From Solea solea (lineage: Eukaryota; Chordata; Actinopteri; Pleuronectiformes; Soleidae), in the NCBI RefSeq assembly GCF_958295425.1, contig NC_081137.1, positions 7,866,738 through 7,930,737 of the forward strand: DNA of 64,000 nt, written 5' to 3'. The notes under the pieces were generated by a model. It made no database searches. It was not told the origin of the DNA and was given only the letters and a program-made list of their open reading frames with translations. Of the stretch, positions 1 to 12,630 are shown one piece after another (position 1 is the stretch's first letter; the number at the start of each line of letters is the position of its first letter). Both the position numbers and the translations under genes were made by a program.

Positions 1-289
1 TACATGCTTTACATCCAAGACATTTTCTCATGTGGGGTAAGCAGTTTACAGCCTGTGAATACTTGAATCCTCCTTTCTACAAATTTGTAGTTGGGTTTGG
101 GGCAGAATGAATGTTTAATCTCTGTGAATGAACTAAATCCACTTTACAGAAACAAATCAGCAGTTAAATTGCAGAACTACAGACCTGACTGCCTTTAAAA
201 ATTATAATCCCATCGACTACTCATTACTGAGTAAAATGGTAATAATACTGTAGTGTATTACCAAGTGTGTTAATGAAAATGTTTCACAG

Positions 290-652
290 GAACAACTGGA
301 GCATGCTGAGGTGAGCACAGCCCTGCGGTACCTGGGTCAGTACTATTTCAAGAACAAACTCTATGACGAGGCGTCCCTCTGTGCTCAGCGCTGCTGTGAC
401 TACAATGATGTAAGTGTATCAGCTTCATTTTAGTGCCTAGTTGTAGAGTGGAAGCAGCAGTAACACAGTAACCGGTGTTGGTGGTCACTCTTTCTGTAGG
501 CTCGTGAGGAGGGAAAAGCTTTGTTGAGGCAAATCTCACAGGTCCGAGATCAGGCCGAGACGCCATCAGCAGATCTGTTCGCTCCTTTGTCAAACACCAA
601 CACTCCAGTCAGGAGAGTGTCTCCTCTGAACCTCATCTCCTTTACACCCTGA
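290..652 (+). CDS. cdc23: Cell division cycle 23 (APC/C subunit 8), last two exons only
   Basis: Two joined exons, 290-409 and 500-652, encode the C-terminal end of CDC23/APC8, a TPR scaffold subunit of the anaphase-promoting complex, the ubiquitin ligase that drives mitotic exit. The first exon carries a TPR-like helix pair (ALRYLGQYYFKNKLYDEAS). The second begins DAREEGKALL and ends with a low-complexity tail, NLISFTP, before TGA at 650-652. The junction AAT GAT|GCT keeps frame, with donor GTAAGT after 409 and acceptor TAG before 500. The gene enters from the left and its start lies outside the window. It faces kif20a tail to tail. The family call rests on my memory of the vertebrate CDC23 C-terminus. 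Confidence in the coding exons is high. Confidence 0.88.
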
Positions 653-796
653 CACTCACTACTCCCTCATTCCGAGTCACTGGTGATCAAGTGGATGGAA
701 CTTCTTTCCTTTGAAATGACACTTCTTGGATGTTTCATAGAGTTTGTTAAAATGTGTTGAAAAGATTTACCTGTGGTTGTATATACAGTTTATGGC

Positions 797-802
797 AATA
801 AA
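797..802 (+). terminator. cdc23 polyadenylation signal AATAAA
   Basis: AATAAA lies 145 nt after the cdc23 stop codon. It is followed about 15 nt later by an A-run and then a T/G-containing stretch, so cleavage is expected near 815-820. Confidence 0.75.
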
Positions 803-894
803 ATTGCATTTGTTTTGTAAAAAAAAAAAATTGTGTCTAGCTGCAAACATGTTAATTAACAAAGCTTATTACTCAATGTACACCAAGACAGATT

Positions 895-1467
895 TTTAAG
901 AATAGCCATTTTTGTATTTAATGCCTGTAAAAAAACAAAAGCACAAATAAAAACAGCATAAGCAGTGCAAAGACACATTGAGTTATTTACATAGACACAC
1001 ACGTGTAGAACACACAAACATGCTTTCAATGTAGCCACATCATGCCTCTACATTCTTGTATATAGAAATAATTTGCATTGTGCAGCTATCCACTCACTAT
1101 ATTTGACAGCAGCAAATTAAAATTAGATACCGTAGTTTACAACTCTATACACTGCTTGCATAGACTTATTGCAAAACACAAAGGTACTTGAAGCAGAGGC
1201 AGATGAGACTAATTACACATGCACACACAATAACACCATACTCCAAACCATAACACTGCCCAGGACGACCTCAATGTCGTACTATTCTGCAACCACATTT
1301 TAAGCATTAACTCTTTTACTGGCATAAATATAAAAACTGTATTTGGTATGAAAACAGTTAAGTGTACTGCACATAGTAGATATATATAAAAAAAAAATAA
1401 AGTAACCAGCAAATATGATTGTGCATAATATCAAAAAGGGCACATTCCCTCTGAAGCTCTAAATAGA
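895..1467 (-). other. kif20a: 3' UTR of kif20a
   Basis: This A/T-rich stretch follows the kif20a stop codon (1468-1470 on the minus strand) and has no supported ORF. A minus-strand ATTAAA at 917-922 could be the polyadenylation signal. That would end the transcript near 900, less than 100 bp from the cdc23 end. The UTR extent is inferred. Confidence 0.45.
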
Positions 1468-4400
1468 TCAGTACTTCCCCCGAAGACTACGCGGATTGAG
1501 GACAGGGCTGGGAGGTGGAGAATGCTGACGAGACCGCAAGATCCGGGAGTAGGGGGGCGTATTATCTTCAGCAGCGCGCGCCTTGTATTTACGTGTCGGG
1601 AACAGAGAGTGTAAAAAAGGCCGTTTCTGTGGAGGCCTGTTCTCAGTATTGCTTGCTGCAGTGGCCCCACAGCCTCTCTTTTTACACAAACCCGGTGTGG
1701 TGGGGGCAGAAAAGCCACTTGGGGGAAGCTGGGGCCGGATGGCCTGTGTCTGAGCCAGGGTCTCTGCTTTGCGTCTCAGGTCAGCTTTGACCAGCATCAG
1801 GCCATTCTGCAGCTCCATCAAGATCTGGTCCTAAGGAGTCAGTGTACAGGGTTAGATAAGACCACAGAGCAGGAAGTGAAGATGAGGGATACGGTTTGGA
1901 GGTGAAGTGACAGAAAGTGAGGAAGAATCCAGCAATCACCTGGTGCAGATGTTAGAAACACTGATTTAGTTTAAAAGCTCGCTGCGCATCATTAAGTTAG
2001 TTAATGAAGAGAGTAGGGGGAGAGAAAAATAAAGTATTTACAATTGGGGATTGGAAAGATGCAGTGTTAACTTATTAATGCAGTTTGTCTAAAGTAGAAC
2101 ATCCATAACTGTATTATTCATGTCTATAGTAAACTTAAATATTTCTAAGGAGAGTCTGGTTTTAATTCAACTTTGTATCAGAGAAATCCAGTTCAAATGA
2201 CTAATTTAAATACATAAATTAAGCTCAACTTATTTGCAATGCCATTTATTTTTTCAGCAGCTTTGGCATTTATACCAATTGCCTGCATGGAATTTGTATA
2301 TTGTGACACAGTATTGTACCATATATACTGTATCTGGTATTTCTTACGTGTTTGGCAAGTGTCTCATCTGCAGTGTTTAATGCCTGCCGCAGCCGTTCCC
2401 CCCCCGTGTTGCGACAACAGGCTCGTTCACCAGACTGAAGATCCTCGCCCAGCCTCTGCAAATCCACGCGCAGCTGACGCAGATTCTGTTAGGGAAGAGT
2501 CCGAATTTCAGTTTTTATGAGAGGTGGAGACTCGCATGCAGAGGCACTGATATTGCCAGGTTAGGGCAGTAACTGACCCGCTGTCCTTCCTCAAGCTTGC
2601 GGTCAGCAGCACCAGGCATGCTGCCAGTTGCCCCCGGCACTTCCAGTTGCATCTTGAGTTTCGTCAGCTCTGTGTGTCGACAGACGCATGAAGTCATTAA
2701 ATCATTACCATGACATCGACACATAAGCAGAGCGGTTTTCAGACGGTACCTTCTGTCTTGTTGAGTAACTCAGCGCGGCACTGGTCTAGTTCAGCTCGCA
2801 GTCTGCCATGGTCTGTCTGAGTTGTGAGGCGCTGAGAGCGGCGAGGCCCGTCTGCCTCTGGCACCAGCACGGGGGCCGCCTCAGTTTTTTTGTGTTTTTC
2901 AAGGGCAGCAGACAAAGCTTCAATATCCTGATCACGCTCCTTAGAGAAATTATGAAAAAAAGAAATGAGTGAAAATTCAGAGCACATACATCTTATCACA
3001 GCAACGGCATAGTAAATACTGCATCTGGGAAATTTTATTTCACGCGCAATCTTACAGATGACGTGTGAATCGTGACTGCAAACTCAAGACTGATGACAAA
3101 TTCTCACCTTCAGCTCCTCGCTGTAAAATTTCTTCAAATGTTTCTGCAGGTTATTTATCTTGTCCTCGCACCTCTCTTCAATTAGAGCCCTCTCTGCCTC
3201 CAAGGTCTCACTAAAAAGCAAAAAGACACAAATGAGTCTATTCATCTGAGTTTTTGTGTCGTCTAAATGTTCAGACTTTCTGTAGAGTGGAATTTATTTG
3301 AATCTTTTCATTTTCTGCCATCAATAGCAAATGTAAACAAGAATAAGACGTTTGTAGGAACGGTTCAATTATAGATACTGCTAGTGTTCTGCTGCTAGAA
3401 GCAGATGGTTCGATTGTCCTGGATAAATGAAGTCTGAAATTGACCAAAATAAAGCTCTCGCACACACCTGAAGCCATCCTGCATCCCATTGATGACCTCC
3501 ATCATCTCAGAGACCACCTGCTCCCTCACATTGGCTTCGAGTTCTTCTTTCTCTCTCCGCTGGCGCTGCACCTCTCTCTTCAGAACGTCAATGGCCTGCA
3601 GCAAAGCCTGCCACAGAGCAAAGTAAAGTTGAACACTTTCTACTCACTCATTACACAACTTGCTCCTCAGTGTTTTTGATCTTAAAGCGTTCATGTGATT
3701 ATACAGTCAAAACCCTTCTTGGAGTGTTTTACACCCAAACATGTAGTTTGTGAAGTGGATGTGCAGTTACAACTATATATGTAAAGTTTCATTCATATTC
3801 ATAATGTTATTGAGCTACCTCTGTTTGCAGAAATGATGTAATATTGTTTCAGCCTTCATTTGAAAACAGGTAAGATGCTGAAAGATTGGATTTCTGGAGC
3901 AGAATGTTTTCTTTTTCGTTTCCAGTCACCTCGCTGTTACCTCCTTCTGTCTTAACATCAAACTTCCCGTGTGCCATATCGCCAGGCAAAATGATATAAA
4001 CCGCACTATTCTGAGAAACACAGAGAGTCATGTGGACGTTACCTCTGGATTTAACATGGTGATGTCTCCATCTTCAACATCGCTGTCGTCATCATCATCG
4101 TCTTCCAGGACTGTGCTTTCGTTACAGTCTTGTGTTGGCCCGCGCAGTAGAGACAGGATATAGGCCACTCTGGTCTTTGTAGAGGGTCCATGGACCAACT
4201 GAAATCAAACAACAGATATTTTATGTGTCTAAGATCATATCAATAAATCAGAAATCAATAGATGTATAAGAGTGTTTCTTACTTGAGTAGCTATTGCAGA
4301 GAATTTAAGGGCTTGCAGGGTCTCATCATAGATGGAGGAACATGGGTTGATGTTGACCACCATGCTGGAGGTTCCCCGACCACAGAAGAAACCCTGCAAC

Positions 4401-7185
4401 ACCCGGGTCATTTTACTGTCCCTGAAGGGTACCACTTGTGGTGGACGAGACCTGTAGTTGTAGAAGATTTTTTTTTTTTTTTTAAATGGTTAATGCAAAT
4501 CTTATTTCTGAAATGAAGTATTAAAAGTAACAGTGAAGCACGCACTTGTTGATCTGGTTGTTTCTCAGAGCAGAAATACAGCGCCCCAGTGTTAATAGGG
4601 AGGTGTTGATATTGTTGGCCTCCTTCATCCTCTCACCATTACGCTGCTCTTTACAGCGTTCAGACCCAGCCAGATCGCACACGGTCAACCTTAAAAAGAA
4701 ATTCATAAAAATCGTAATTGAACTTCTTGTGAGAGTCATTTAGTAAGACTCACACATAGGCTAGAAATGTACATTCCAGTAGGTGAAAATACAACGTACT
4801 CGCTGATGTTCATGGTCTGAGGAGAATAGATCTCTGGGCGGATGTGCAGGACACGAATGGAGAAGATGCTGTGGCTGGAGAGTTGATACATTTAGGATGT
4901 TAAAATTGCAGGCCAAACAAGTCTGACTAAATTAATCATTTGGTTTCAAATTATTTTCCTTACCTGCGGCTTGAGTTTTGGTTTAGGTGAGTGCTTGCGA
5001 AACTCTGGTTTTTACGGCCGGCCCTCAGAATCCTCCATGCTTCCTCAGCATTGCGGACCTGGACCCAGCTAAGGTCTGTCATGGCGTGGAAAAGAATAAA
5101 TTACATTCTTGGCATAAACAAACAAACATACAAAAAAAACTTGTCTTCAGCGTTACCTTTCACATAAGGGTTGCCCTGCTTGTCATCACTGAGTCGCAGT
5201 GTGACTCTCTTTCTGGGCTGCAGGGAAGGCGATGCATCGAGAAGATCATACAGGAACTCATTGTAGATCTCATAAAAGGACACCCAAATGGAGAACTGCA
5301 GCCCCTCCTCCAGGTTGTCCCCTCCACTATGTGAAAGGCTGTCTGGTTCCAGACAAACACTGTCTGTGTCTGCAGACACAGAGAAGAACATTCACTTTAA
5401 AACTGTGGATTATGTCTATTGTCATGATCACAAAGTATGCGTGTTGCATTAACATTTGTATTGCAATTAAAAAATAGGATATTTGTTATAATAATAATAA
5501 TCTTCAGAACATCTCTCCAACTGTCCTCACCATCAAGCTGGCTGGCAAAATGACTTGTTGAGGAGAGTCCTCCAAAGCCACTGTCTCCAGTAGTGGTGGC
5601 ACCGGCTCGACGTGAACTAAAAATCTCATCCTGAAACACAGTAGAACATGAGCCTCTGTGCATGAAGATACAGAATACAGTATAATCTATAAATGCTTCC
5701 TTTTACACCAGATTGCTTAAATAAACAGCTTTTTTGTTCTAGGTGGTCTTTGAATGCACACGGTTCAGATCAGTCAATTCTAACTGGATTTTTCAGACTT
5801 CAAACAATCAAAGCTGAGCTAATTCCATTGAAAGGAAAGAACCTGACTGCATCTATTTTGTAAGTATGAATTATTAATGCATTGTTAAAATAGATTAAGC
5901 AATGGGCATGGTCTCAACAATAAGGTAAATCAGAGATCATTAAAAGTGTTTACCTCTTTGAGCAGAGAGTTTCTGCGGATTTCCTCCGCCCTGATCTCGG
6001 AGGGGTCAAGGTGTCTCACATCATGATACATGACAGGCTTCAGGTCCATGGCACCATAGAGACGACCCTGCAGTTTCCTGAACAAAGACACCAAAGCTCG
6101 GGGCAGAAGGCCCGCCTCTCGACCACTACCTGTAAGTAAAAACACAAACAAAGCCCTTTCATACACTAACACTGTGTTGTATACAGATGTCCCCAGATAA
6201 AAGTAATACACAAATTAAACCGTACCTTGAATGGTGTACGTCTTTCCGGAGTTGGTGACACCATAAGTGTAGAGAAGCCTGTTTTCCCCTTGAAGCACAT
6301 CGTTCACCATCTTTTTCATAGTGCTCTCATAAAACTGCTGCTGAGTGGTCTCTGGTCTAAAGATCTATGAAAGAAAAAAAAGAATCTCCTGATTATCATG
6401 CTATACGTTCAACTTACATGTTCCATCAGTGTTTCCATACTGCTAATAAAAAGTATGTGTGAAATATCACTCATTCTCAAACACTACAGCTTTTTAAGTG
6501 TAAAAATTAAGTTTTTATTCAGGTCACAGTTACCTTGGAGAAAGTAAACTTGTGCATGCTCTGACTGATGCCCCTCTCTGCAGTCTTCATGTTCTGAGAT
6601 TCCTTAGGAGCTTTGAGCAGCAGAGTCTCTTCATCTTGGATAGCTACACAACCCTAGAAGAAGAGTAAACATTAAGCTATTAAAGCACGTGAATGGTGAC
6701 ATCTGATCCTGTGTTGGAAATGTCTTACCTGCTCTTCTTCCCTCTCCCTCTCCGTATTACTAAGTGGCCGGATGCGCAAATAGACCTTCACTTTATCAGC
6801 ATTTCCTTCACCACTTCCTTGTCTCACCAATCCCGGTTTCACTGCTGGTTTCTGAACACACATATTTTAACCACCTTTAATGGCTTGTTTACAACATCAT
6901 TTATATCATAAACAAAAGTGTTTTGGTTTGAAAAATGTAGAATATAAACAAAAATCCATTTCAACAGGGAACATTTCAGGCATACAGCAGAGGCATTTGC
7001 ACAAAGCATACTCTTACTGGTTCTGCAGTGGATGGTCGGGGGTCCAAGCCAGGGGAAATGACAGAGATCTCAGGTAGACGTGGTCTGGCCAGGCTGCCAT
7101 GCTCCGTTGCCGTAGATTCAAACACAGCCATTCCCTCCTCTTCATCGAAGGGGCATCCACACGGGGAGGACAAAGACAGTGCCAT
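1468..7185 (-). CDS. kif20a: Kinesin-6 family member KIF20A (MKLP2)
   Basis: Eighteen coding exons give 906 aa (human about 890). Exons, 5' to 3' on the minus strand: 7185-7018, 6851-6729, 6653-6534, 6364-6226, 6129-5954, 5630-5531, 5369-5157, 5075-4964, 4874-4800, 4689-4546, 4451-4283, 4198-4043, 3607-3468, 3210-3108, 2939-2750, 2669-2578, 2485-2348, 1830-1468. KIF20A is a plus-end motor that moves the chromosomal passenger complex to the central spindle for cytokinesis. Visible motifs are the P-loop GVTNSGKT (about residues 172-179), switch I NQNSSRSHS (about 379-387) and switch II DLAGSE (about 413-418). A long acidic insert sits between P-loop and switch I, typical of kinesin-6. A coiled coil and a basic, proline-rich tail follow. 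The start ATG at 7185 follows an acceptor at 7192. An acidic run (EDDDDDDSD) sits in the neck region. Confidence 0.93.
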
Positions 7186-7618
7186 GCTTATCTGTAATTA
7201 TAAATAAGTATTGTTGGTCTCCTGTCTCCAACGCCTTATAATAAGTGCTGTGGCTGGGGAAAAGTAATTGTCATCATCATCGAGGATGATGTCAAAGAAC
7301 ATATTTTGACATTCTGTAGAAAGCACCTCACTGGGAGAGATGACTGGTAAAAACCCCCCATAAAAAAACATGGGTTTGTCGTGGTTAAGTTAAGACAACA
7401 AATTATTTGACAGAACAGTCCAGGTCAAACAACGTCATGATAGAGCAGGATGTGGATCAAATATATTTACTTACGTTTAAGTTTAATGTTTTCTTATGGC
7501 TCACTTCGGTAAACAATATTTCAACTCCACCTTCAGGGGTTGTCCAAAACTCAAAAAGTATCCAAGACGAATGTCTACAACAACATTTGAACAAAGGTTA
7601 AAACAAAAGTTAACTTAC

Positions 7619-7790
7619 CTAGATGGCCGAAAGTGCGACCAGCGCCTGTTTTTCCACTTAATTTTCTTTCCTTCAGTTGTCGAGTAAGTCGCCGAAACTC
7701 ACGTTGGTGACTGAACAGGAGATTCTGGTTGCATGAAACTACGCTACCTGTTCCTGACTAAACACCGTTGCCCTCGTCGGCTCCAAATGT
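7619..7790 (-). other. kif20a: Probable non-coding first exon of kif20a
   Basis: On the minus strand a strong donor (GTAAGT, plus-strand 7613-7618) could splice to the acceptor at 7192, six bases before the kif20a ATG. The upstream limit is a guess from the promoter motifs at 7809-7883. No coding potential is seen here. Confidence 0.45.
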
Positions 7791-7808
7791 ACCCGTCTGA
7801 GTTTGGTT

Positions 7809-7883
7809 TTTGAACAATGCGCTTCCTTAGTACAGTAAGTCACCGATTGGCTAAAGGTCCCCTCTTTCCTGTCTTCTGATTGG
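7809..7883 (-). promoter_or_regulatory. Dual CCAAT box plus CHR element, G2/M-type promoter of kif20a
   Basis: In the kif20a direction there are CCAAT boxes at 7883-7879 and 7850-7846, exactly 33 bp apart, then TTCAAA at 7814-7809, about 32 bp further. This spacing matches the known architecture of late cell-cycle promoters, in which NF-Y binds paired CCAAT boxes and the DREAM/MuvB complex binds the CHR (TTYGAA). It fits the mitotic role of the gene just downstream. Motifs and spacing are seen; occupancy is inferred. Confidence 0.7.
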
Positions 7884-7889
7884 CTACCA

Positions 7890-8861
7890 CGAGTCTGCGT
7901 GGCGTGCTTTGGAAACTGCGCCTCCCTAAACAATGATGTCTGTCATTAGTTCCTATGACGTTTTGTAAATCGTGGCTGTTACACGCAGAGTACTAAAATA
8001 TACTAAATGGACATGTACATGTAAGATTAGCGGTATAAAAAGTAAGAGTCTCTCATGTAATCTATTTTTTTAGTTTGATAGTCTACTGCTAATCATGTAT
8101 ACACTGGAAAACTAACAGGTGTTTTGATTCTAACTGAAGTCTACATGGGAAGGGAAGGATGATGTGGGGGATATTCATCTGTGACTTCACCAATACATTT
8201 TGCTGAATTTTACACACTGTACCCTTTTAAGTAAAATGACAGGTTTCAAAAGCTACTTAATAATGTGTAAGTATACAACTACTCACTGAGTAACACAAGT
8301 AAATACTTTCCACTTCATAGACAAGAGAAAGGGAGACATATTGAAGGTGATAGTATAGTTACCTTTAGTTTTATTGAATATAGAAGTACACACTAAAAAT
8401 GGAAATCTTGAAATCTTAAAATTTGAAGCGTTTAATGGATGCATTAGAAAATAAATGAAAATACATGCCAAGATCGGGCCTCAATGTGGTAGCCAGCTGG
8501 GTGTAACCCTCCATATGTATGAGTTTCTGGTCTAAAGACTCCACTTTTAAGAGGTAATAAACCGGCTTTATTAGCTTTACTGACTTACATTTTCAAAATA
8601 GAATTGAGATGTCTGTATGATACATGAAAGTATGAAACTACATTAATGTATTCTCCCCATTGAGAATGACTTTCCTCTTTACAAAACCTTACACACGCCA
8701 GGACTGTGACATATCAACATCAAGAAGTGAAACAGAACAAAGACACAACATGACATCAGAGATACTGTCACTATTAGTTGTGCAACATATGTTTTAGTTG
8801 TTAAGACCAAAGAAGTACAGAAAATATTTCACATATTGCATATGAGCACTTAAGGTTTCCA
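7890..8861. other. Intergenic DNA and 3' UTR of the slc7a2-like gene
   Basis: A/T-rich with no supported ORF. The right part is probably 3' UTR of the minus-strand transporter gene. A minus-strand AATAAA (TTTATT on plus) is present at 8567-8572, with another possible one near 8369. Nothing else recognised. Confidence 0.4.
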
Positions 8862-11800
8862 TCAGTACTGTACATCAGTTGTTGGTTGATTATTGTAGTC
8901 TTGCCCAGGTTCGTCATTTTGCTTTAAAGTAGGGATGTTCCGAATACTGACTTGATTTAGGGATTTTAGGAGCCTTTGTTTCTGCACACTGTGCTGAACA
9001 CCATAACAAAAGTAGATAATCAAACCTGTTGAAACGAAAAATACAATTGCTTTTATCATGGACGCGTTACTTTTTTTCAGGGAAAATGTGTATAGCCAAT
9101 TTTGTAATTACATTGTTCACATACCTACTGCCATCCACACTGCGTAGCGGATCCATGTGTCTGACCCAAGCTGAACCATGAGGTAGACATTTACAATGGT
9201 GCTGAAAATAGGAAGCAATGGCACAAAAGGAACCTGTACATATGGAAAAAAGGGAAACACGTCACCCATTGTTAAATACAACAAACATATAAATATCAAA
9301 ATACCTTCATCAATCCCCGCCATGTTTCTTCATTCAATTAGTGATAGAGACGTAATATTCATTTAAAGAAAAGAAAAAAACTTTAGTTTGCCACAATAAT
9401 ATTCATGAAGAATACCATAAAAGCAGCTTTTGTGACATTTTGGGGTTGTCTCCAGATAATCAAGACGCTGAGGACCAGAATCAACATGATCACAGAGACA
9501 CAGAGTAAACTCCACCACTCAAGGGCCTGCAAGGAGTCTACAGCCCCCACAACGAAGAGGCTCAGAACGATGGCTAAAAAGACTAAAGAGAACAATGTAA
9601 GTTCCAGTCATTATCAACAGTCAAACATCATATTTATATATTTAGGATAATTCTTAAGGATAACATTAATAAGAATCACATACTGGCAACAACTGTCACA
9701 ACAGAGACAATTTTGGATGTCCGTGTGGTGGCTTGTAAAGGAGGATAGAATACTTCATTTACTTTAAAGGGGTCTGGTTCGCTGAAACCTGATTCATCAG
9801 TGAGATCTGCTTGGTATCTGCAAAATTAACAAATATAAATAATTTCAATACAGTATATATATATACACACATTATATACACATTATAATAACACAATAAG
9901 TACATAGGCCACCCAGCTAGTGTAATGGTTTTTGTGCCTTTCTATGACAAATATAAACTTAATCCCTAAATAAATACTGTGCCTGTGTGTGCACTTATGA
10001 TGATCATACCTCAGTAAGAGAATACAAATGGCAACAAGTGTGTAGGCAAAAAGAGTTCCAATTGACATCATGTCTACCAGTGCCTTCAGATCAAACAATA
10101 ATGCCATGATAGCTGCAAAGACAAATGTAATAATTAGGAGAATACAAAAACAACTTATGAGCATAACACATATTTAAATTAATTAGCGTAATTCATGTTG
10201 AAAACTTTTTTCACTATATCAGTTTGTGCTTTAACTTGTTGTAGCCTTTTGTCAAATATTGCTCCTCTTCTAAACAAATAAGAATATGTGAAGATGTTTA
10301 GAATCATGTACATGGGCCTTTTGTAGCAGTGAGCATGAGGAGAACACGTCAGGTCAAAACTGAATACAGTGAAAAGACATTTCATTCAATACTTTAATTT
10401 CCTTGTCTTGTCGTCAGCCTTACCTGCTACAATACCCGAGACCAGGGTTGCTATGACAGGACTTTGTCTGTCACTAATTTTACCGAGGGGTGTGAAGAGA
10501 AGTCCATCCCTGGCCATGGCAAAGACAACACGGGGCATCGGGAACATTGATCCGAGTAGGCTGTCAGAAAAACACTCCAGTAATTCAATTAACAATACAT
10601 TAGATGCTTATGCTAATTCTAAATTGAATGATCTTCCTTTCATTCATTTTGTTTCTGCCACTTCTTTTGCCAATAAACCTAAAACACATATGATCTAATA
10701 ATAGACTGAATTATATTTATATGTATTCACTGCGGCTTTACTGTAACCAGTCTTTTATCATCCTATAATATGACGTTAGACTAAGAAAAAACCTTTTTGA
10801 GCTGTTGGTAATGACACACTATGTTTCATACCTGGTTGACAGTGCACAGAGGGATCCCACAGCCACTGCATACTTTGCAGGGCCCCAACCAATGTATGTA
10901 AAGGCTACAGGCAGTGGGCTGTGAGCACTGAGCAAATAGTAAGGCATCATAAGAGTCAGGGCAGCAGACACACCAAAATAGGCCAAAAAACAGATGAGGA
11001 GCGATGCAACAATGCCAAGTGGGATCGACTTCTGAGGGTTTTGAACTTCTTCTCCTAAAAGAAAAGCACATGTCAATTTAGTCTCAGTTTTCCCCCGTTT
11101 CATATTGAGCTGGGACCCTGCATATACTTCCATGAGAACAGAATGTGTGAATTTAAAGGACAGGCTACAGTTTTTTCATGCACACAATATATTCTTTTTA
11201 GCATTTCTGTTATTTTTCACTCTGGCACAGTCTTTATCTTACCTGTTGTAGCAATGCAGTCAAATCCAACAAAGGCATAAAAGCAAGTGGCTGCTCCTGC
11301 TAAAGTTCCCTCAAAGCCGAAAGGGAAAAATCCCCCGCTGCCATATCTGGTGGTTTCATTCAGTGATGTATGGTTTCTGCACAGAACATATATATATATA
11401 ACAACATTTTCAAACCCACATTTATTTTCATATAAACCCAAATAAATTCATATTAACTGTAACAGCCTGGAAAATAAAGCAAAAATCTATTATGTCACAT
11501 TTGTTTAATCAATGATACATACAAGTATGCGTTCAAGAGAGAATCTTCACTGATGTACCAGTTGTCGATGTTCCCCTTAATGAAGCCAGACAGGATAACA
11601 AACAGCAACACCAGGATGTTAACCGCTGTAAAGATCTTATTTACAATGGCTGACTCTTTCACACCAAATGCCAAAATCCCTGTGGAAAAAGTGAAAAAAA
11701 AAAAAATACAAAGGTCAATAATGAATGAAGTCAACCCTCATTCAACTAAAATACTTAACATGCATTAAATATATAGGTATGTGATTAACAAACAATCGAA

Positions 11801-12630
11801 CAGACATCTCTCGCATTTCTTTTCCACTGCCCTCATTACTGCGGCAACCATGGTGGAAAATGACAGACTTGAATGTTCTCTGTTAGTTTGTGCAGTGTCC
11901 TCTTTGTTGTTTGTATAAGACGTTGAAGGGAATTGCCACGTGATAAATGATGACACTTGCCTGCCAAGAGCATTATAAGGCCAGCTGCAAAGAAGTCTGG
12001 GTAGGAAGCTAGTCCAGGTAAATCCATCGCAGCCTGTTTACCCAGGGAGTTGGCAATTACATTTCCAATTAAGTCATCAAAAGTTCCACTCCACGCTCTG
12101 GCTACACTCGATGTCCCTTTTAAAAACGGGAACACAGAGACACAAAATGCGTACATTAATGTGGACATTCATTAGTTATTTTCTTTCCATCACTTTTGTT
12201 TTATTTATAGTGGAATGAAGAGTCATTATAACAGGAAAAAGAGGGGGACATTATATTTACCTATGACGTAGGACAGCAACAGGTTCCAGCCAGTGATGAA
12301 AGCCCATATCTCTCCCACAGTCACATAGCTGTAGAGATAAGCAGAGCCCGTCTTGGGAACACGAGCTCCAAATTCCGCATAACACAATCCTGCAAAGACG
12401 GACGCCAGTGCCGCTATCAGGAAAGCGATTATGATACTTGGCCCGGCCACAGTTCTTGCCACTTCTCCTGACAGTACATATACACCAGCGCCGAGTGTGC
12501 TGCCAACCCCCAGAGCCACAAGGTCAAGGGTGGTCAGGCACCGGCGGAAGTTGGACACTTCACCTTCAGGCTCCAGAGGCTTTCTTCGTGAGAGACTCTG
12601 CAGGAACAGCAGAATCTTTGCACCAGACAT
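8862..12630 (-). CDS. slc7a2: Cationic amino acid transporter, CAT-2-like (SLC7 family)
   Basis: Eleven coding exons give 617 aa: 12630-12261, 12116-11961, 11679-11523, 11376-11243, 11054-10832, 10560-10424, 10112-10010, 9817-9684, 9582-9416, 9233-9125, 9025-8862. The product is a multi-pass (about 14 TM) plasma-membrane importer of arginine, lysine and ornithine. Family hallmarks are [18 protein letters not shown] in TM1, [37 protein letters not shown] and [19 protein letters not shown] and [15 protein letters not shown] favour CAT-2 over CAT-1 and CAT-3. The start MSGAKILL was chosen because the exon begins one base before its ATG. Odd points: the donor after 11961 is GC, not GT; the loop after TM8 is short; only one version of the CAT-2 alternative exon is present. 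Membership in the CAT group is very likely; the exact paralogue is less sure. Confidence 0.85.

Noticed and set aside
820..835. A-run after cdc23 as sign of a retrocopy
   Set aside because: The upstream exons are separated by an intron, so this is the genuine gene; the A-run is genomic.
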